Below are positions 8,281 to 16,616 of a stretch of 64,000 nt of DNA, piece by piece. Made by a program: the position numbers and the translations under genes. This DNA is from Halogranum rubrum (GTDB lineage Archaea; Halobacteriota; Halobacteria; Halobacteriales; Haloferacaceae): the NCBI RefSeq assembly GCF_900114455.1, contig NZ_FOTC01000002.1, positions 153,012-217,011 on the forward strand, given 5' to 3'. Numbering within the stretch: position 1 is the stretch's first letter; the number at the start of each line of letters is the position of its first letter. Under the pieces are notes generated by a model. It did not search any database and was not told the origin of the DNA. It was given only the letters and a program-made list of their open reading frames with translations.

Positions 8281-10568
8281 CCCTCTCCTCCGTCGGTCGC
8301 CACGGTAGCGTCCCACTCGTCTTGCTCGTCTCGTCCGTCGCGTTCGCTTCGCTCCGCGCGTTCGAGTTGCCGACTGGCGCGCTCGACGGTCGCTGCCTCG
8401 TCCGTCCGGAGGTCAGCGAGGAAGTCGAACAACGTCTCGACGTCTTCGACACCCTCTCGGACCAGATACTGGACGTATCGATGTTTGCGGTGGAACTCGG
8501 CTTCGACGGCCTCGACGTCGCGGTCGGTTCGCGCGGCCAGTCGGTCGAACGTCGTCAGTCCGACGCGACGACTGTCGTCGCCGAGTTGCGGATGGGCGTA
8601 GTCGAGGTGGAACTCGCCGCTCGTATCGCGCCACGCGACGGTGTTCCAGTGTATCTCGGTGTCATCTTTCTCGACGACGCCGCAGCGGCCGGAGACGTCC
8701 TCGTAGTCGTCGGCCGAGACGAGTTCGACGACTTCGCCGACGTAGCGCTCACCGTCGACGTGCCGGGGGAACACGACGAGGTCGATTTCGCGCAGGAGGT
8801 ACGGCGGTAGTCCCTGCTCGACGACGCGGTTGACGAGTGTCTCGACGTCTTCGGCGTGGGTCGTCCCGATGACGCCGTGGCCGGTGTTGAGCGTCTCGGC
8901 GAACGTCTCGAAACTCGCGGGCGTGTTTATCTCGGCGATGACCTCGACGTCGGGGTTCAGGTAGTTCGTCTCGGTCATCAGGTCTGCCATCGTGATGCGC
9001 TTGTACTCGTTTTCGTGGTCGCGGGTGGTGAGCGAGACGCCCGTCTCGTGCGGGAGTCTGACCTCTCGTGAGCCTTCGTCGATGCTGATGGGCCGGTCGT
9101 CGTACGGGATGAAGGGCATGTGGGCGTTCATCAGCGTCGTCTTCCCGACACCCGTCGGCCCGGAGAACAGCGCGATACCGTGGTACTCGTAGAGCAACCA
9201 GAGTAGTGTCACGACCTCCGTCGAGAGCGCGCCGTTCTGCACGAGGTCGATGGGGGTGAGCGCGTCGGCGGATTGCTTGCGGATAGAGACGTGCGGGCCG
9301 TCCTCGCTGATGACCGGCAACGCGACGGCACACCGGATGGTCTCGTCGACCGACGGCGGCGAGAGGTTCACCTTCGCGCTCGGTGTGCTCGCGTTCAACT
9401 CCGTCCCGTCGCTGGCGGCGAGTTGCGTGACGACGTTGACGAACGTCGTCTCCTCGTCGAACGTGAGGTTCGTCGGCACACGGCCGTCTCTACCGGTTCC
9501 GACGCCGTCGCCACCAGCACCGACGATATCTGTCCGAGGGACTACCTTCACCCGCTCACCGACCCGGTTGGCCTCGATGTCTTCGAGATGCGGGTCGCGA
9601 ATCGGGACGGTGAGGATGTGTTCACCGACGTAGTCGCGGAGGACGTAGTAGACGAGATCGTCGAGGCGGTCCTCGGCGAACCGACTGTCGACCGGCGGGA
9701 CGGCGAGGTCGTACTCGGCGAGTGCGCGTTTCATCCGATACGTCGCCGCGTCGACCCACGCGCGAGTGTTTCGCGCCGTGAGTCGCCGCGAGAGGAACTG
9801 TCGGGCACGGTTGCCGACGAAGGTTCGCGGGTCGTCGACGACGCGTTCGACGTTCGCCTCCCAGATACGGGACTTGCACTCGTCGATGAGTGCTTCGTCG
9901 CCGGGTAGGAGGTCCGGTTCGAGGACGGCGTACTTCGTCGTGAATCGGTCGCTTCCGAGGAGATGCTCGCGGTAGACGACCACTTCCACACCGAACCCAC
10001 AGAACGGGACGGTGTATCGCGTCAGTCGCTCGCCCGCGATGCGGCCCACGAAGTCGGTGTCGGCCGCGAACTCGGTCGTCGCTGGCGCGAAGTTCTCCGT
10101 GTGGACGACGAGATGTGGTCCCTCACCGGCCTCGTCGACAGTGTCGTCGCCCGTGTCGACGATTTCGATACGGTCGTCGAGAGCGAGTGGTGTCACCGCT
10201 TCGAGGACGCGGAGTTCACACAGCGCGTGGTAGTTCACTCGCCGTCGCGTCGCCGTCGAGGCGTCGAGCAGTCGGTCGAGAACGCGTTCGTACTTCGGTT
10301 CGAACCCGTGTTCGGCACGTTCGACGGCACCCTCGCGTGTGAGTGGCCGCCGCCGGCCGGCCGTACTGAAGTGGTCGCGAATCTGTTCCATCCCCACCTC
10401 ACCGTCCGCGCCGAGCACTGGTTCTCGCACGTCGTAGTCGAAGCCAGCCTCCGTCTCGCGTATCGTCGCGACGACGCCGGGGTGCGGTTCGTACTGTGCC
10501 TGAACGTCCGGGGCGTACCACGCATCGGCATCGTCTGGTGGAAGTGGTGACGGGACGTCGACCGTCAT
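8277..10568 (-). CDS. Type II/IV secretion system ATPase (PilB/VirB11/TadA-like)
   Basis: A 763-residue hexameric assembly ATPase that powers pilus extrusion on the cytoplasmic face. The C-terminal half carries the Walker A loop GPTGVGKTTLMN, an acidic Asp box (ISIDEGSREV region), a Walker B-like segment near DVEVIAEINTP and the His box around NTGHGVIGTTHAEDVETL. The N-terminal half is the variable docking domain. The ATG at 10568 has a GGAGG ribosome binding site about 10 bases upstream, better than the in-frame GTG at 10586. It is the first gene of the operon, facing a divergent DUF4129/DUF58 operon across about 240 bp. Confidence 0.9.
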   Translation of the reverse strand: MTVDVPSPLPPDDADAWYAPDVQAQYEPHPGVVATIRETEAGFDYDVREPVLGADGEVGMEQIRDHFSTAGRRRPLTREGAVERAEHGFEPKYERVLDRLLDASTATRRRVNYHALCELRVLEAVTPLALDDRIEIVDTGDDTVDEAGEGPHLVVHTENFAPATTEFAADTDFVGRIAGERLTRYTVPFCGFGVEVVVYREHLLGSDRFTTKYAVLEPDLLPGDEALIDECKSRIWEANVERVVDDPRTFVGNRARQFLSRRLTARNTRAWVDAATYRMKRALAEYDLAVPPVDSRFAEDRLDDLVYYVLRDYVGEHILTVPIRDPHLEDIEANRVGERVKVVPRTDIVGAGGDGVGTGRDGRVPTNLTFDEETTFVNVVTQLAASDGTELNASTPSAKVNLSPPSVDETIRCAVALPVISEDGPHVSIRKQSADALTPIDLVQNGALSTEVVTLLWLLYEYHGIALFSGPTGVGKTTLMNAHMPFIPYDDRPISIDEGSREVRLPHETGVSLTTRDHENEYKRITMADLMTETNYLNPDVEVIAEINTPASFETFAETLNTGHGVIGTTHAEDVETLVNRVVEQGLPPYLLREIDLVVFPRHVDGERYVGEVVELVSADDYEDVSGRCGVVEKDDTEIHWNTVAWRDTSGEFHLDYAHPQLGDDSRRVGLTTFDRLAARTDRDVEAVEAEFHRKHRYVQYLVREGVEDVETLFDFLADLRTDEAATVERASRQLERAERSERDGRDEQDEWDATVATDGGEG

Positions 10569-10616
10569 CGACCGGAGTCCTCCCACAGTCCGTCGATTGA
10601 CATGGCTGGGAATGGT

Positions 10617-10649
10617 GACAGTTTACGTTTTAAATTTTCGGAGACTGTC
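10617..10649. promoter_or_regulatory. AT-rich divergent promoter core flanked by inverted repeat
   Basis: An inverted repeat GACAGT (10617-10622) / ACTGTC (10644-10649) brackets an AT-rich core with TTTTAAATTTT (10628-10638), in an otherwise GC-rich region between the pilus ATPase (minus) and the DUF4129 gene (plus). Read on the minus strand the core is a good TATA box and would start a transcript near 10604, giving the ATPase an untranslated leader that contains its GGAGG site. The flanking repeat could be an operator. Confidence 0.5.
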
Positions 10650-10807
10650 TTGATTTCTTACCTTTATCCGCTCTCCGAATATCCTATCAAATATTGGACA
10701 CCGACTCGGGACGAAGGAACTCAGACTTCTATCGGTGTCTCTCGTTCGCGTGTCATCGACGCGACGTTCTCGAAACGCCTTTACCTGATTTCATGCTAAC
10801 TTGTGGC

Positions 10808-11779
10808 GTGAATCGCAACACGGCCCTGACAGTGGTCTTCGCTCTCCTCGCCGTCGTCGCCCTCTCCATCTCCGCCGCGACGTTAGATACGGCGACGACT
10901 GCCGAAGGCGGCAGTCGTCTCGGTGCGGGCCCCGGTGCAGAGTCCGGAGTCAGCGATAGTGACACCGGTGGCGGTGTCGGCAACGAGGGGCCTCTCTTCG
11001 GCGGACAAGTGAGCTCTAACTTCCCGTGTTACCCCGTGTTGAGTGCGCCGTCGACAGTCGCACTCCTCCTCGCCGGGATGGCATTGCTCGTCGGCGTCGT
11101 CTACTGGCGGACTCGGTCGGCTATCCTCTCGGGAGCGACGCTGTTCGGTGTCGGAATCCCTGTGGTACTCGTTCAGTCGCTGCTGACGGCGTGTGTCGTC
11201 TCGGACGAAGGCGAGTCGTCGCTCATCCCAACCCCCAACAACGGGTCGAGCATCCTCCCGGAAGCAGGTGGGGCGACCGGGTTGAACCAAGCCGGAGAGG
11301 TGCTCTCCGCGCCGTCGGCACTCTTGGGACTCGTCCTCGTCGTCGCCGTCGTCGGGAGCGTACTCATGCTGTTCCTCTCGACCGGTGACTCGACGGAGGA
11401 GGTGCCCGAACCGGAGGTCGAACCGGACGACACGGCGCCCGACGTCGCGGCTATCGGCCGTGCGGCGGGCGACGCCGCCGACCGAATCGAAGCCGACGCC
11501 GACGTCGACAACGAAGTGTACCGCGCGTGGGGCGAGATGACGCGACTGCTCGACGTTCCCCGACCGCAGTCCAGTACCGCTGGCGAGTTCGCGGCGGCCG
11601 CCGTCGACGCCGGGATGGCCCGCGAGGACGTCGACGAACTCACTGGCCTCTTCGAGGACGTCCGGTACGGCGGGGCCGACGTCACGGACGAACGTGAAGC
11701 GCGGGCCGTGGACGCGCTTCGGCGCATCGAGTCCACGTACGCCGACGGCGACGACCCCGAGACGGGAGGCGACAGATGA
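10808..11779 (+). CDS. DUF4129 domain-containing membrane protein
   Basis: About 323 residues: an N-terminal signal-anchor helix (residues 5-27), a Gly/Ser-rich extracellular linker, three more helices (about residues 75-205) and a C-terminal cytoplasmic DUF4129 domain (about 235-315, with YRAWGEMTRLLDV). DUF4129 proteins typically occur with MoxR ATPases, DUF58 proteins and transglutaminases. The GTG at 10808 is preferred because a CCTTTACC box near 10778-10785 lies about 26 bp upstream, fitting a leaderless transcript; an ATG at 10793 would add five residues. It is the first of four genes joined by 4-bp ATGA overlaps. Confidence 0.75.
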   Translation: MNRNTALTVVFALLAVVALSISAATLDTATTAEGGSRLGAGPGAESGVSDSDTGGGVGNEGPLFGGQVSSNFPCYPVLSAPSTVALLLAGMALLVGVVYWRTRSAILSGATLFGVGIPVVLVQSLLTACVVSDEGESSLIPTPNNGSSILPEAGGATGLNQAGEVLSAPSALLGLVLVVAVVGSVLMLFLSTGDSTEEVPEPEVEPDDTAPDVAAIGRAAGDAADRIEADADVDNEVYRAWGEMTRLLDVPRPQSSTAGEFAAAAVDAGMAREDVDELTGLFEDVRYGGADVTDEREARAVDALRRIESTYADGDDPETGGDR

Positions 11780-12339
11780 GCCTCACGGGGCGACTCCTCT
11801 CACTCTTGGCGCTCGTCGCGGTCGGCGTCGGTCTCGTGAGCGTCGTCCTCCGACAGACGTTCGGCTTCTCGTTGACGTACACGTTCGTCACGCTCGTCGG
11901 TGCTCTCGCCATCGTCCAGGGACTGCGGTACGTGAGTCGCCGGCGACAGTCCGAGTACGCCGAGACGGAGACCGGCGACCCCGAACAACGGTTTCGCGTG
12001 CCGACGCCCGGCGACGAGTTCGACAGACAGGTGTCGAGTGCGCTCGGCTGGTCGCTCCGAAACGTCTCCGAGCAACGCGACGTCCGCAGTCGACTGCACC
12101 GAACGGCCGTCGACGTCCTCGTGATTCACGAGCACTGTTCGCCCGACGAAGCAGAGGCGCACATCCGTGCGGGAACGTGGACCGACGACGTCATCGCCGC
12201 CGGGTTCCTCTCCGAAGAGGTTCCGACGCCACCGCTCCGCACACGCCTTCGACTCCTCTTTCGGCGAGAGTCGCGGTTCCTCGTGCAGGTCCGTCACACC
12301 GTCGACGCCATCGTGTCGCTCCGAGAGGTGGGTCGATGA
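11776..12339 (+). CDS. Haloarchaeal membrane protein of DUF58/MoxR locus (DUF7269-like)
   Basis: A 187-residue protein with two closely spaced hydrophobic helices at about residues 5-48 and a cytoplasmic C-terminal domain. That domain contains a conserved-looking stretch (DVLVIHEHCSPDEAEAHIR) and a basic helical end. No enzyme motif is visible. It overlaps both neighbours by 4 bp (ATGA), so it is produced together with the DUF4129 and DUF58 proteins and probably belongs to the same membrane complex. The function is unknown; the family name is given from memory of haloarchaeal DUF58 loci. Confidence 0.7.
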   Translation: MSLTGRLLSLLALVAVGVGLVSVVLRQTFGFSLTYTFVTLVGALAIVQGLRYVSRRRQSEYAETETGDPEQRFRVPTPGDEFDRQVSSALGWSLRNVSEQRDVRSRLHRTAVDVLVIHEHCSPDEAEAHIRAGTWTDDVIAAGFLSEEVPTPPLRTRLRLLFRRESRFLVQVRHTVDAIVSLREVGR

Positions 12340-13610
12340 CCGGCACGGCGTTCGACACGAATCGATGGGTCGGTGTCGGCGTCGTCGCCTCGCTCGCTGT
12401 CGGCGTGGCGATCGTCTTCGGTCGGCAACCGGGGCTCCTCCTCACCGCCGTCGTCGGCGTCGCCTACGCGGCCTACGCTCGGAGCGGTGAGGCACCCGTT
12501 CCCGACCTCCGTATCGAGCGCGAGTTGAGTACGGACACGCCTGCCGTCGACGACGAGGTTCGCGTGACCGTCCGGGTGACGAACGCCGGCGAGGCGACAC
12601 TTCCCGACCTCCGACTCGTCGACGGTGTCCCTCCTGCGCTGTCTGTCACCGATGGGTCGCCGCGACACGGGACGGCGCTCAGACCGGGGAAGCAGGCGAC
12701 GTTCGAGTACGTCGTCACGGCCGTCCGCGGCGACCACGCGTGGCAACCCACGGTGGCGATCACCCGCGACGCGAGCGGGTCCAGAGAGCGACGCTCGGAA
12801 GTCGAGTGTGAGACGTCGATGCGGTGTTTCCCGACGCTCGATGCGACGGCCGACCTCCCGCTCCGCGGGTTGACGACGCAGTACACGGGCCGTATCGCCA
12901 CCGACGTCGGCGGGACGGGACTGGAGTTCCACTCGACGCGCGAGTACAAACACGGCGACCCGCTGAAGCGCATCGACTGGAACCGATACGCGCGGAGCGG
13001 TGACCTCGCGACGCTGGAGTTCCGCGAAGAACGCGCGGCGACGGTCGTTCTCCTCGTCGACGTCCGGAAGGACGCGTATCTCGGTGGCGGTGAAGACGGC
13101 GAAAACGCCGTCGAACGCAGTGTCGACGCGGCGAGTCAGGCGTTCTCGTCGCTTCTCACCAGTGGTGACCGTGTCGGCATCGCCGCCCTCGGACCAGAAG
13201 AGTGCTGGCTGGCACCCGGTTCGGGCAACGACCACCGCGCCAGAGCACGGCAGTTGCTGGCGACGCATCCGGCGTTGTCGTCGACGCCCGACGGCGGGAA
13301 GTTCTTCCCGTCGATTCGACTCCGTCGACTCCTCCGACGACTGCCGTCGGACGCACAGATACTCCTGTTCTCGCCGGTGACCGACGACTACATGGTGTCT
13401 GTCGCCCGTCGACTCGACGCCATCGGCCACCTCGTCACGGTGGTCAGCCCCGACCCGACTGTCGACGACACGCCGGGACATCGACTCGCTCGTCTCGAAC
13501 GGCAGAACCGGCTGAGCCGGCTCAGACAGAGCGGAATCAGGGTCGTCGACTGGGGAGACGGGCCGCTGGCGACAGAGCTCGCACGGGCCTCCGTGCGGTG
13601 GTCGGCATGA
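12336..13610 (+). CDS. DUF58 domain-containing protein (vWA-like, MoxR-associated)
   Basis: A 424-residue protein with two N-terminal membrane helices (about residues 8-50), a CARDB-like beta domain that begins RIERELSTDTPAVDDEVRVTV, and the DUF58/von Willebrand A-like domain in the C-terminal half. The DUF58 signature is clear: a segment around residue 190-215 reading GLEFHSTREYKHGDPLKRID, then a vWA-like strand VVLLVDVRKDA with its metal-site acidic residues. DUF58 proteins are partners of MoxR AAA ATPases, thought to act in assembly or metal insertion of other complexes. The start overlaps the upstream gene (ATGA). Confidence 0.85.
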   Translation: MTGTAFDTNRWVGVGVVASLAVGVAIVFGRQPGLLLTAVVGVAYAAYARSGEAPVPDLRIERELSTDTPAVDDEVRVTVRVTNAGEATLPDLRLVDGVPPALSVTDGSPRHGTALRPGKQATFEYVVTAVRGDHAWQPTVAITRDASGSRERRSEVECETSMRCFPTLDATADLPLRGLTTQYTGRIATDVGGTGLEFHSTREYKHGDPLKRIDWNRYARSGDLATLEFREERAATVVLLVDVRKDAYLGGGEDGENAVERSVDAASQAFSSLLTSGDRVGIAALGPEECWLAPGSGNDHRARARQLLATHPALSSTPDGGKFFPSIRLRRLLRRLPSDAQILLFSPVTDDYMVSVARRLDAIGHLVTVVSPDPTVDDTPGHRLARLERQNRLSRLRQSGIRVVDWGDGPLATELARASVRWSA

Positions 13611-14149
13611 GCGGCATTCGTGGCATGCGCGACACGAGCGACACGACCGGTGTCGACGAAATCGACCGGTCGCCCGCCATCGTGAGCACGACGCTCGCCG
13701 TCGGCGCAGGCGTGGTGAGTCTGCTCGGGTCGGCCCTCGGGTCGCTCGCCGGTGTCGCTCCTGCGGCAGTCGGAGTACTCGTCCTCGGTGTCGGGTTGGT
13801 GCGTGGCTCACGGCGGATACTGACCGCAGGGGCCGGGTTGTTGTTCGTCGGTGTGTTGCTCGCGGGTGCGTCGGGGGCGGGCCCCGAACCGCTCGTCGTC
13901 GGCACGTTGGGAGCGGTACTCGCGTGGGACGTGGGTGAGAACGGTATCGGCGTCGGTGCGCAGTTGGGTCGTGAAGCCGACACCCGCCGTGTCGAACTCG
14001 TCCACGCGGCGTCGAGTCTCGCCGTCGGCGCGGTCACCGCGGCACTCGGCTACGGCGTCTACCTCGCTGCGGCGAGTGGCCAGCCACTGACAGCGTTGGT
14101 GTTTCTCCTCTTCGGAGCCATTCTCCTCGTCTCGGTACTCGACCGCTGA
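13607..14149 (+). CDS. Polytopic membrane protein of DUF58/MoxR locus (DUF7519-like)
   Basis: A 180-residue protein with about five predicted membrane helices and little outside them; the N-terminal 22 residues are polar. There are no motifs beyond Gly/Ala/Val-rich helices. The ATG overlaps the DUF58 stop by 4 bp, making it the fourth gene of the operon. Position suggests an accessory membrane subunit of the DUF4129-DUF58-MoxR system. The name DUF7519 is a recollection of the protein usually found at this place in haloarchaea and should be taken as tentative. Confidence 0.65.
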   Translation: MSGIRGMRDTSDTTGVDEIDRSPAIVSTTLAVGAGVVSLLGSALGSLAGVAPAAVGVLVLGVGLVRGSRRILTAGAGLLFVGVLLAGASGAGPEPLVVGTLGAVLAWDVGENGIGVGAQLGREADTRRVELVHAASSLAVGAVTAALGYGVYLAAASGQPLTALVFLLFGAILLVSVLDR

Positions 14150-14200
14150 CTCACCTTCTCGTCACGTCATGTTTGGCAAGATATTCGCTATGCTGGCAAA

Positions 14201-14210
14201 TAGTTTTATC
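14201..14210 (+). promoter_or_regulatory. TATA-like box upstream of small cysteine-containing ORF
   Basis: TAGTTTTATC stands out in the GC-rich background between the DUF58 operon end and the convergent MoxR gene. It would start plus-strand transcription near 14229-14234, at or just after the ATG at 14228. There is no other gene here for it to serve. Confidence 0.4.
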
Positions 14211-14227
14211 CGCCATAGGTCAGAACG

Positions 14228-14410
14228 ATGAACAGAGGAACACTACAACCTCCCCATCGTTCCATGTGCAACTATAACCCAAACTGCTCGGAGACGCCCG
14301 GTGTCGTCGTCACCATCGGCCCTACCGAGTCGATATTCGACTGCTGTGGCGTCGTCGTCAACCTGTCACACTCGCCGAGTGATACGGAGAACGAGACAGC
14401 GTCGCCGTAG
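14228..14410 (+). CDS. Possible small cysteine-containing protein
   Basis: A 60-codon frame in a 305-bp gap between convergent operons. The product contains four cysteines (MCNYNPNC and DCC), is rich in Asn, Thr and Ser, and matches nothing I recognise. A TATA-like box lies 20-25 bp upstream, so the transcript may be leaderless from the first ATG or may use an internal ATG at 14264, giving 48 residues (MCNYNPNCSETPG...). The third-position GC is lower than in neighbouring genes, which weakens the case. It could instead be part of an RNA gene or the operon trailer. Confidence 0.35.
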   Translation: MNRGTLQPPHRSMCNYNPNCSETPGVVVTIGPTESIFDCCGVVVNLSHSPSDTENETASP

Positions 14411-14454
14411 AGTTAGCCGAGCGACCGCTCACCACGCTCGTTACTCGCTACTCG

Positions 14455-15405
14455 CTATTCGACCGTCGGTACGGTTACGTCGCCGAGAACGTCGTCGACG
14501 ACGTCGGCTTTCGAGACGTCGTTCACCTTCGCGTCCGGCGTCAAGACGAGTCGGTGGGCGAGCACTGGCTGGCAGATGCGTTTGACGTCGTCCGGCGTGA
14601 CGAACTCACGACCCCGGAGCACCGCCTGTGAGCGGACGGCCTCGAGGAGTCGCTGCGTCCCGCGGGGGGAGACGCCGATTGCGACCCGGCGGTCACGGCG
14701 CGTCGCTTGTGCGATTTCGGCCATGTAGGTCAGCAGGTCCTCGTCGACGCGAACCGTCTCGGGCGCGCGCCGGATGTCCAAGACGGCTTCTTCCGAGAGC
14801 ACGCGTTCGACGGAGGGACTGCGGGCTTCACGGCTCACACGGCGGCGAAGGAGTTCGACTTCGCCGTCGAGGTCCGGATAGCCGATGGCCGTCTTGACGA
14901 TGAAGCGGTCGACCTGTGCCTCGGGGAGCGGGAACGTCCCCTCCTGTTCGACGGGGTTCTGCGTCGCGATGACGAAGAACGGTTTCGGCAACTGGTAGGT
15001 GTCGCCGTCGACGGTAACCTGTGCCTCTTCCATCGCCTCGAGGAGGGCGGCCTGCGTCTTCGGCGGTGCGCGGTTTATCTCGTCGGCGAGGACGACGTTC
15101 GCGAAGATGGGGCCTTGCGAGAACTCGAAACTGCTCTCCTGTTCGTTGAAGATGTTCGTGCCGGTGACGTCGGAGGGGAGGAGGTCCGGGGTGAACTGGA
15201 TGCGGGAGAAGGACAGTCCGAGGGCTTTGGCGATGCTGCGTGCCGTGAGCGTCTTTCCCGTTCCGGGGACGTCTTCGAGGAGGACGTGACCGCGAGAGAG
15301 GACGCCGAGCATGACGCGTTCGAGGAACTCGTCTTCGGCGATGACCGCGCCGCGGACGGTGTCGAACACGTCGTCGCAGGCTTCGCTTGCTGCTGCGATA
15401 TCCAT
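14455..15405 (-). CDS. MoxR family AAA+ ATPase
   Basis: A 316-residue cytoplasmic AAA+ ATPase. It has Walker A VPGTGKTL (about residues 44-51), Walker B VVLADEINRAPPKTQ (about 105-120), sensor 1 ATQNPVEQEGTFPLPEAQ, an Arg finger region at DRF and a C-terminal lid domain. MoxR proteins act with DUF58/vWA partners as chaperone-like factors. The partner DUF58 gene lies just across a 305-bp gap on the opposite strand, so the pair is convergent rather than in one operon. A CATAAG box near 15430-15435 lies 27 bp before the ATG, fitting leaderless transcription. Confidence 0.92.
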   Translation of the reverse strand: MDIAAASEACDDVFDTVRGAVIAEDEFLERVMLGVLSRGHVLLEDVPGTGKTLTARSIAKALGLSFSRIQFTPDLLPSDVTGTNIFNEQESSFEFSQGPIFANVVLADEINRAPPKTQAALLEAMEEAQVTVDGDTYQLPKPFFVIATQNPVEQEGTFPLPEAQVDRFIVKTAIGYPDLDGEVELLRRRVSREARSPSVERVLSEEAVLDIRRAPETVRVDEDLLTYMAEIAQATRRDRRVAIGVSPRGTQRLLEAVRSQAVLRGREFVTPDDVKRICQPVLAHRLVLTPDAKVNDVSKADVVDDVLGDVTVPTVE

Positions 15406-15490
15406 GCGCGGAGGGAGATGACCCCCGCACTTATGCTAACCGATTACACGTTACTCGGTTGTCATCCACACGGTCCGAAGAAATCGAAAC

Positions 15491-15498
15491 CGATTAAA
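15491..15498 (+). promoter_or_regulatory. TATA-like box of tRNA-Ser gene
   Basis: CGATTAAA lies about 30 bp upstream of the mature 5' end of the tRNA and has the usual archaeal TATA composition. It would start a precursor with a leader of a few bases. Confidence 0.5.
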
Positions 15499-15525
15499 CG
15501 TATCACGGCACAGTTGTGAGTGGAA

Positions 15526-15610
15526 GCCGAGATAGCCTAGCCCGGCCAAGGCGGTAGATTCGAAATCTACTGTCCATTCGGACACGTGAGTTCAAATCTC
15601 ACTCTCGGCG
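15526..15610 (+). tRNA. tRNA-Ser (anticodon CGA)
   Basis: An 85-base class II tRNA. The acceptor stem GCCGAGA pairs with TCTCGGC, followed by discriminator G. The D arm contains AGCCTAGCCCGGCCAAGGC. The anticodon arm GTAGA-TTCGAAA-TCTAC carries CGA, reading UCG serine codons. A long variable arm TGTCCATTCGGACA and the T arm GTGAG-TTCAAAT-CTCAC complete the fold. The long variable arm is diagnostic for Ser or Leu and the anticodon settles serine. There is no intron. A near-identical copy of the 3' 21 bases lies 142 bp downstream. Confidence 0.95.
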
Positions 15611-15731
15611 CTTTTCGACACGACTCACACGGTGAGCACCTCGTGTGCTCGCCACTGCTGTGAGTGTCGTACACGCTACTGTGAGTTTGAACCAGAGAAC
15701 GAAACGAGCGATAGCGAGTGGAGTGACCGTG

Positions 15732-15752
15732 GTTCAACTCTCACTCTCGGCG
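15732..15752 (+). repeat. Copy of tRNA-Ser 3' end (possible attachment-site remnant)
   Basis: Twenty of 21 bases match the tRNA-Ser 3' part at 15590-15610, covering the T loop, the 3' T stem, the acceptor strand and the discriminator; the single difference is one base after TTCAA. Nothing upstream of it pairs to make a second tRNA. Duplicated tRNA 3' ends are typical att sites left by tyrosine integrases. Only about 120 bp lie between the copies and no integrase is present, so this would be a scar. Confidence 0.7.
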
Positions 15753-15819
15753 TTTCTCAGCGAACCCAGTCCACGAGAGACCACTGTGTCTTCGAGCGGC
15801 CAGCGTTCTCCCGAGAACG

Positions 15820-16227
15820 TCAACGACCCACGACGAGGCCGACGAGCACGAGCAACGAAGCGACAGCAGCGCCGTACAGCACGAGGATGGCGTCTTCCGG
15901 TAGCAGTGCTGCGAGTTGGAGTCCGGCCGCGAGACAGTAGAGGGCGACGACGACAGTCGCGGTGACAGTCTCGACACGGCGTGGCCGTGTGAGCGTCGAC
16001 CACAGACGGCCGACGACGGCGTGGCCCACGACGGCGAGCGGGAAGAGTGCGGCGACGACGAGAGCGAGGTGAACCGACACCACACCGACCGCGTCGAGAG
16101 TGGGTAACACGTTGCTACTCACCGCTCCGAGCACGTAGACGCCGAGGAGCGTCAGCAACGAGAGACCGAGGAACCGCTCGACACCGGACGCCGTCGGACG
16201 CAACGACGAGTTGACAACTTTCGACAT
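15820..16227 (-). CDS. Small polytopic membrane protein of unknown function
   Basis: A 135-residue protein with four predicted membrane helices (about residues 20-40, 50-72, 85-105 and 112-132) and short polar loops. It has no conserved catalytic residues. The start at 16227 is preferred over an ATG at 16245 because a TTTATG box at 16253-16258 lies about 27 bp upstream, as in leaderless haloarchaeal transcripts. It reads toward the tRNA-Ser region and is flanked by the tRNA end copy, so it could have arrived with an integrated element, but base composition looks native. The family is not recognised. Confidence 0.6.
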   Translation of the reverse strand: MSKVVNSSLRPTASGVERFLGLSLLTLLGVYVLGAVSSNVLPTLDAVGVVSVHLALVVAALFPLAVVGHAVVGRLWSTLTRPRRVETVTATVVVALYCLAAGLQLAALLPEDAILVLYGAAVASLLVLVGLVVGR

Positions 16228-16432
16228 AGTTTCTCTTTCGTTCATTCGAACATAAATGATAGGTCGTCCAAGCCCCGAACTGCTCGCTCGGATGTGGTAG
16301 TGACACGATGTACTGTTCGTGTCTTCCCCAGCACTAGAGAGACTGAGTGAACGAACAGTTCGCTGCCGTCGTGCAGTTTCACTTTCGCTCCGCTAGGATG
16401 AGTTACAAGTCACTTCCTGTGCATCTTCGTGT

Positions 16433-16615
16433 ATGGACGTACTGCACATCACTAGTCCACAGACGACCGGAACGACGGGTAATCGACGCATCGACGTCAC
16501 GGAGATGGACGTCGCGACACTGACCGACTACGTCGACACCGAACTACACGGGGCATCGGTTCGACTCGAACGCCGCGCGAACCGGACGTATCTGGTCGCC
16601 GACGGCGTCAACTGA
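16433..16615 (+). CDS. Small hypothetical protein
   Basis: A 60-residue frame with an acidic, soluble product containing one clear alternation (ITEMDVATLTDYVDTE-like helix, then VRLERRANRTYLVADGV strands). The codon composition is GC-rich at third positions like its neighbours, which supports it being coding. It ends immediately before the convergent stop of the next gene (16617). No family is recognised. The roughly 190 bp upstream hold no other gene. Confidence 0.5.
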   Translation: MDVLHITSPQTTGTTGNRRIDVTEMDVATLTDYVDTELHGASVRLERRANRTYLVADGVN

Positions 16616-16616
16616 C

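Noticed and set aside
11694..12335. Long extension of the DUF58 gene upstream of 12336
   Set aside because: Arg/Pro/His-rich shadow of the previous two genes; the ATGA overlap sets the start at 12336.
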